Of a stretch of 64,000 nt of DNA, positions 57,680-64,000 are shown in pieces. The notes below the pieces were generated by a model. The model did not search any database. It worked only from the letters and a program-made list of their open reading frames with translations, and was not told where the DNA came from. The position numbers were made by a program, and so were the translations under genes. Positions within the stretch are counted from its first letter, which is position 1; each line of letters starts with the position of its first letter. The stretch is from positions 31,561 to 95,560 of the forward strand of contig JAGPYM010000075.1 of the NCBI GenBank assembly GCA_020736575.1. Reading direction: 5' to 3'. The DNA comes from Thelonectria olida. Lineage: Eukaryota > Ascomycota > Sordariomycetes > Hypocreales > Nectriaceae.

Positions 57680-58288
57680 ATGGCTCTCTTCTCCTCCAAC
57701 CTCTATAACCCCGGTGTTTCCTTCGCTCCCCTCTTGCGGCTCCTGGACGACTTTGACAACTACTCTCGTCAGGACCAGAAAGGCCGCCGCGCCGGGCTGC
57801 TCCACTGGCAGCCCAAGTTTGACGCCTGCGAGACCAGTGAAGCCTATAAGCTCCAAGGCGAGCTGCCTGGCATGAAGAAAGACGAGGTTTATATCGAGTT
57901 TACTGATCCGCAGACAATGGTCATTCGTGGAAAGACTGAGCGGACCTATGCCTCTGGTACCGCCCCCGCGGACCTCGTCCAAGGCACCACTATGCGCGGT
58001 GCCATCACAGAAGGCGGCAAGGAGCAGCAGCCGTCACAGCAAGCGACGGCTGAGGACCAAGAGGACTCTCCTAAACCCACCGAACAGAGCATGGACGCTG
58101 GGAAACAGCCTGCTTATCAGGCTAAGTACTGGCTCACTGAGCGCAGCGTCGGCGAGTTCTCCCGTAGCTTTAGCTTCCCCACTCACGTGGACCAGGACGC
58201 TGTCACAGCCAACTTCAAGGACGGCATCGTGAATATCGTCGTTCCCAAGTCTAAGAACCACGAGCACCGCCGCATTCAAATCGGTTAA
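57680..58288 (+). CDS. Small heat shock protein, HSP30/HSP20 family
   Basis: Single-exon gene, 202 aa, intact. The N-terminus (MALFSSNLYNPGVSFAPLLR) is followed by an alpha-crystallin domain split by an insert. The first half is KFDACETSEAYKLQGELPGM, then KKDEVYIEFTDPQTMVIRGK. A Gln/Glu/Pro-rich insert (residues ~105-150) follows, then YWLTERSVGEFSRSFSFPTH and DAVTANFKDGIVNIVVPKSK. The ELPGM and SFPxxVDxDxVxAxFKDGxxxIxVPK motifs are diagnostic for fungal HSP30-type chaperones, which hold unfolding proteins during heat shock in the cytosol. A perfect heat shock element and a TATA box lie upstream, so heat induction through HSF is likely. About 90 bp after its stop the RIP-like right block begins, yet the gene itself is undamaged. 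Confidence 0.9.
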   Translation: MALFSSNLYNPGVSFAPLLRLLDDFDNYSRQDQKGRRAGLLHWQPKFDACETSEAYKLQGELPGMKKDEVYIEFTDPQTMVIRGKTERTYASGTAPADLVQGTTMRGAITEGGKEQQPSQQATAEDQEDSPKPTEQSMDAGKQPAYQAKYWLTERSVGEFSRSFSFPTHVDQDAVTANFKDGIVNIVVPKSKNHEHRRIQIG

Positions 58289-58475
58289 GCGAACTGGCGG
58301 CAACATTAGCATACAACATCTTGACAAATTTGCCTCTGTCTCTTAGTTTGTCCGGTTTACTAAGTTAAATTGTACAGGTTAATAATAATGTATTTGCCTA
58401 AATGTGGATTTAATACGCTTTGTATTTAGTTGCTATTTAAAATAATAATAATTATAACTATATTTTATTATTTAT

Positions 58476-58905
58476 AATACTCTATATTTTCTATATCTAA
58501 CCCTATTTTTATATTATTTATAAGGAAAAAGCCTTTAGTATTAGGCGCGCATAGAATTAAATACTTTTATAAGCAATTTGCTATAGCGTGCAGCCTTATA
58601 ATTAACTAACTAATAGCTAATATAATATGCCTTAGCTTTTAATACTAGCTTTTAGCTCTTATAATATTAGGAAACTTACCAATTATATTTAATTATTTAT
58701 ATACTAATATAATATAAGCTAATTAAAAAGCGCTTTTATATATAGCTTAAAAGTATTATAAAAATTGCTTATACTTAATAAGCTACTAGGTGCTAAAATT
58801 AAACTAATTATAGTTTTTTTATTTTTAATTTAAGTTTTTAATTTAAAAGGTTTAGCTTAATTATAACTAAAAATATACTATTATACCCTAAGTTAAAATA
58901 ATTAT
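58476..58905 (-). repeat. Degenerate repeat, inverted partner of 1738-2175
   Basis: Its reverse complement follows 1738-2175 landmark by landmark: 'ggtataatagtatat', 'gttataattaagctaaacct', 'gagctaaaagctagta' and 'aaatagggttagatatag'. The copies differ at many A/G and T/C positions. Confidence 0.75.
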
Positions 58906-58919
58906 ATTTTATATAATAT

Positions 58920-59130
58920 TTTAAATTTTAAGTTATTATTATTATTAAAAAAGATAATAATTTAAATATATAATAAAAGTTAATATAAGCTAAACTCTAG
59001 CCTTATATCTATTATAATTAGCTTTTTAATAGGGCTTATAATTAGTTTTAAAATAAAAGTTTCTATTAAGTAAACCTTATTTAAAAAACCTTATTCCAGG
59101 CTTTTAATATAAAGTATTTAAATTTTATAT
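58920..59130 (+). repeat. Copy of a dispersed ~200 bp degenerate segment
   Basis: Matches 890-1095 and 13900-14125 in the same orientation and 410-660 in the opposite one. The best-kept landmark is 'taaaccttatttaaaaaacc'. This copy keeps more G+C than the others, so it may be closest to the unmutated form. Confidence 0.6.
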
Positions 59131-62100
59131 TATAATTATAAATTTTATATAAAATAGTATAATTAATAGTATTATAATAAATATTAAAATTAAATAATTT
59201 ATATAAATAAAACTTATTAATAATATATAATTACAATTAAAATATATTAAATATATATTATAATATAATATAAATAGAAAAAAGAATTAAATTAAAAGTA
59301 ATAATAGTTTAAAATTAAAACTTTTTTAAAATAAAATAATTTTAAAATTATAATTAATAATAATTTAATATTTATTTTATTAATATTATTAAAATTAAAC
59401 TAGCTAGCTAGAGGTCCAAACTTCTAGTTAGAAAGCTATTTTAAGTATTATAACAACCCCTTAGCTAGAGCCTTACTAAATAGCTAGAAATAGGGCCCTA
59501 AGCTACTTATTAGATTGAAAAAATTAAAAGCTTTCTAATAACTTTTTTTATAACCTACTATTAAATATAATAGTTATAAGCCCGGTTTATTAACTTAGCT
59601 GCCTTTTTATTATTATATTATCTTTTTAACCTATTTAAAAAGCCTATTTTAAAGCTATATTAGCTAGAACCTTCCTACCTCCTTAAGCCTATTTAATAGC
59701 TAAAGCCTATTTCTAATAGCTAATTTAAAAGCCAGTTAGTTATAGCTTTTACTACTATTATAATAGAATCTACTAGCTTAAAAGCCTCTTTCTAAGTTAT
59801 CCTTTAAGAATCTAGCAATTAGAAGCTTTAAATTAATATTATTTAAAAATATATTATAATATATAATATTTAAAGGTTTATTAACCTTATAAAGGATAAA
59901 AAGCAGGCCCTTTCCAAGCTAAAGGAGCCCACTTTTAAAAATATTAACTTAAAAGCTGCTAGCCTAGTAGCTCTAATTATAAAGGAATTTCACTGCTTTA
60001 AATTCCTATATAGCAGCTATAGGTCTAAACTGCAGACCTATTAAAACTAGTTAAAAGCCCTAGCTGCCTTTTAATAATATATTATTAATACTATAGGTAG
60101 CTATTATAAGGATATCTCTAATTACTATAATATTATTAAAGAGCTAGCTATTTTAAAAGGCCGGCTTAAGCCCTCTAATTATAATAATAAATGGAGGGTC
60201 TTAGAGCAGTTTTAAAAGGTTATAAAAGGTCCTGCCCGGAAGGACTAATAGGCTTAGATAACCTTTTAGAAGAAGGTCCTTATAAAGATAAAAAATTTAA
60301 GGCTTTTAGAAGCTAAGGGCCTCAGACTAATATACTATTTCCTTTAAGCTATTTAATTAACTAACCCTTCCTTTACTAACTTTTAGGACTATTAAATAAG
60401 CTTTCTAATAAGGACCTCTTTAAAAAAAGACCTTTAAAAGGAAATCCCTAATAGCTTTAAAATTAGTAAGGAATTTAAAAAGGAATGTTTAGTAATATAG
60501 GCTAGTAAGGGGACCTTTATAACCTTCTAAAGCAGCTTAAATAAAAAGCCCTAGTAATAGTTATCTGGGTTATTTAAACTAATAGGGAGGAAACCCAAGT
60601 GTTTATATAAGTAGAGGCATTTCTATTTAAAATGCCCTTACCTAATTAGCTCAATTAAATAGTCCAACTGGAAGCCTAACTAGAATATTAAATTTAAAGT
60701 TAACTAATAGTTTAAAAACCCTAATATTTTTAAAAAGGTTAAAAGGGCCTATACTAATAAGTAAAAATAAATAAAAGACCCTTTTAAAACAATTAAAGCT
60801 ATAGCCTTTATAAGTATAAAGGTTTGGCTAGACTAATAGCAGCTAGATTAATAGTAGTAGTAATTATTATTATTTTTAGCAATTAGAATCTATCTATTAA
60901 GGGACTCTTTTATTTTTAACTTTAAGTTAAATATATATATTTATAATAATTTAAACTATTTAATTAATTATAAACCTAATAGTAGCCCTAAGGGCATTTT
61001 TATTAAAAGTTATATTTTTAAAATTCTAAATTATAATTAGGTTTATTTTTAAATTTAAGGAGGGCTATTTTAATTAAATAATATAGCTTATATCCCTAAC
61101 TTTTATATATTTATTACCTTATTTAATCTCTTATTTAAAAAGGAATTTAATTAGAACCCAGTTATAAGGGCTATTTTTAAAGGGATAGAAACTATTTATT
61201 ATATAAAACGAATTTATTATTAATAGATTATTAAATTTAATTAAATTAACTTAATAGCTCTAGTAATAGTTATAAGACTTAGGGCTCCTTAAGCAGTCCT
61301 TAAAATAATAGCTATAATAGCCTTTTTATTATTTTTAGCCCCTAGGCCTATATAAATAGTAAAGGCTACCCTATAATATTAATAGTTAAAGCATTTAAAT
61401 ATAAAAGCTTTTAAATATTTAGTTAAAAATATAATAGGGGCCCGGATTAAAGGGCCTATTTTAACTAATTATAAAATATATACCTATTTTAAAGTAAAAA
61501 GATAGGTTTTATAAAAACCCTTTAAAAAAAGGCTTTAAAACTCTATTAAAGGGTTTATATAAACCTTTTTAGTTTAAATTATAGCTTTAATAGATATAAG
61601 GCAGTCTTACTAATTAAAAATAAATATAATAGCCTTATTCACTTCTATCCCCTAGTTAATAGGGCCTAAGAGATAATATAGTAGTAGTAGCGGGTTATTA
61701 GTAGAGAATATAATAATAAAAATAGAGGATTTTTATTAGAAGTTAATAAGGATTAGGTAGTTTAAGCTTCTTACTAAATTAAGCCATATGGACTTAAAAG
61801 GGAAGGCTAGAAATCTTTAAAAACAAATATTAGGCCTTTTTTATAGTTTTTATTAAGTTTTTACCTAAGTTTTTATAATTTATTTTAATATTCTAACTTA
61901 TTCCTTTTAATTAGTTAGTTTATTTATTTTCTATTTTATTTCTTATTTACAGTTATAACTAATTGCAAATAAAAGTCAATTTTCCTCTAGACCTCTATTA
62001 CTTTATCTTTTATATATTTACCTTTTATAATTACTTTATTAGGAGTTATTATATTATTACTCTATTATTAAATTAGAGATTATATTAGGATTAATAAGCT

Positions 62101-64000
62101 ATTAAGCTATTAAGTTAGTTAATAGTAATATTTAAGCTATTAAAAAAAACTAGCTATAAAAAGATAAAAGAGAAAGGAGTAAAAAACTAGAAACTAGGAA
62201 TTTAGCTAGGCATCTAGTTAACTTTAAACTTTCTACCTTTTACCTAGTGCTTTTATTATTATATAGTAATTTCTAATTAAAGTATTTAATTAAAAAAAAA
62301 AGAAAAGAAAGCTATTATTAAATAAGTAAGTTTTATTTTATATTACTAGTACCTTAAAATTTTATACTATAAACCTTATAAAATAGATATTCTATTTATA
62401 ATAGTATTAAAACCCTAAGTAAATATCTTACTACCTAAGGTACCCTTAGTATAAAGGAGCCTAGATTTAAATATACCTATTAATAAAATAATATTATTAA
62501 AAGATTAAATAGTTCCTAGAGTCTAGAATACTTAATAGTAAAAGGGATTAAATAGAAGCTAGTATTTTAATTATAATTAAAATAAGTATATAAAACTATA
62601 AAAAGAGATTAAATAAAAAGTCTTTACTAATCTAGAGATAGGCTTTAATTTATAAGTATTATTATTATAATTAGTTACTAAAAGTATATATATTATATTT
62701 ACTCTTATATTCTTTTAATATTTAAAAAATACTATTCTTTTTTATAAAAGGATAGTTATTAAAAAGTAAAAAACTTTATATTACTTTAAAAAAATACCTT
62801 TTAAAAGGCAATTAATATTACCTTTCTAGCTTTTATTTAAAAAATAATCTATTCTATTTAATTTTCTAATCTAATACCTTTTATAGCCTGCTAAAAGTTA
62901 TAAAAGGCTACCTATTCTAAAGTTTTAATAGCTTACCCCTATAAGCTGCATCTAGTTAATAATTAAAACTATTAAAAGCAATTTACTTATAAAGATCCCT
63001 AAATTATACTCTTTTATACCCAATTTAATAATAAAATAAATTAACTATTAGTATAAGGGCTATATAATTAAAAGGTTTAATAAAAGTAATTTTAAAAAAC
63101 CTTCCAATTTGTAACTTAAATTACCTCTTACTACTTCTAATAAGACTACCTCCACTTATCCTATTTTATTAAAAAAGCAAACTTAATAAGTTAGTAAGAT
63201 AAAAACTAGCTCCCTTATATTAAAAATAACTATTTTATACTTATTTAAAGGGACTAATACCCCTTAGGAGATTCTAGCCCTATTTTAAAAATCTATAAAA
63301 AGTATATTTAAAACTTTCCTAAAAAACTTAAAGTTAAAGCCTAAATAACCTTATATTAGTCTAGGGTTATTTAAAGAATAGAATGTCTTATTCTATTTAG
63401 AATACTTTAAACTTTTTATTATAAGTAATAGCTACTTTTAAAAGGAATAGCTAGATTATTTTAAATTATATAACTATACTTCTAATATTATTAAAAAGGT
63501 AGAGTTTACTATTAGCAAATAATTTTACTAAAGTTAAAATTAAGCTATTAGAATTTTTTAAAAGTAATAATTTTAATTAATTAGATATAATAATTAATTA
63601 TCTTAATTATATAAACCTCTAGTAACTACCTAATAAAAATAATAAAGCTTTTTATAAGTAAATAACTAAATATCTCTACCTTATAATATCTATTAGAAGT
63701 TTTAAAAATAAGTACTAAACCTAAGCCCTATATATAATTATATTAAATATAATTATTATTAAGCTATATAAAAGGTATATACTTAAACCCTAGGATCTTT
63801 ATAAAATAGAATATAATACCCTCTATACTCTTATTATAAAAGGTATGAAAATATACCTAGCTATTTCTTATTAAGGAAAGACTATCTATTCCTACTTAAT
63901 ATAAGAATATAAGACCTTTTTTAAGGCTAAGAACTAATATATATAATTAATAGGTTTTCTATAAGGGTATATAATATTGCCTTATAACCTATTAACCTTT

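Larger units (their letters stand above)
58380..64000. repeat. AT-rich RIP-like degraded repeat block (right)
   Basis: More than 5.6 kb of A/T-dominated sequence with no open frame, running off the window edge. Islands of slightly higher G+C (about 59900-60700 and 61200-61900) hint at former coding DNA of a transposon, but no motif survives. It contains repeat copies shared with the left block. Confidence 0.85.

Overview
The window looks like chromosomal DNA from a filamentous ascomycete (Pezizomycotina). Genes carry short GT-AG introns of about 45-110 nt. The families are typical of that group: a Fungal_trans_2 regulator, a con-10/KGG stress protein, an AA9 LPMO, an FaeC-like esterase, an HSP30-type chaperone, a Clr5-domain protein, and NWD/NACHT, WD40, ankyrin and CHAT relics. 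Five very AT-rich, TpA-rich blocks (1-2520, 13770-14275, 41191-41880, 51880-52330, 58380-64000) have no usable reading frames and look like transposons destroyed by RIP-type C-to-T mutation. The same degenerate repeat lies in inverted orientation near the two ends (1738-2175 and 58476-58905), and a second ~200 bp segment recurs in the left, middle and right blocks.

Left third (2.5-21 kb): a multi-exon regulator (4352-6607), a dead TRK potassium transporter (7690-9210), a secreted aspartic-protease-like protein (11212-12375), a truncated NWD-type NACHT N-terminal fragment that stops just before an AT block (12867-13522), a small secreted cysteine-containing protein (14657-15319), a broken CHAT-domain gene (17465-18308) and a con-10 homologue (20733-21082).

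Middle (22-41 kb): a secreted GMC oxidoreductase, a C2H2 zinc-finger regulator, the WD40 tail of another NWD-like gene, a glycoside-hydrolase-like relic, a decaying multi-exon coiled-coil gene, and a reductase whose 5' end is cut off by an AT block containing a 16-bp tandem repeat.

Right third (42-58 kb): an intact SDR, a 5' fragment of a zinc alcohol dehydrogenase, an AA9 LPMO and a feruloyl-esterase-like enzyme (plant cell wall attack), a Clr5-domain gene, an ankyrin relic fading into an AT block, a MYND-finger protein, an unknown three-exon minus-strand gene, a NACHT relic, a small Ecl1-like protein, and an HSP30-type small heat shock gene with a perfect upstream heat shock element.

The strongest overall theme is a graveyard of fungal STAND/CHAT immune-like genes (NACHT-N, WD40, ANK, NACHT helical part, CHAT) among RIP-degraded repeats, alongside intact secreted-enzyme genes. 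All family calls come from reading motifs by eye; no database search was run.
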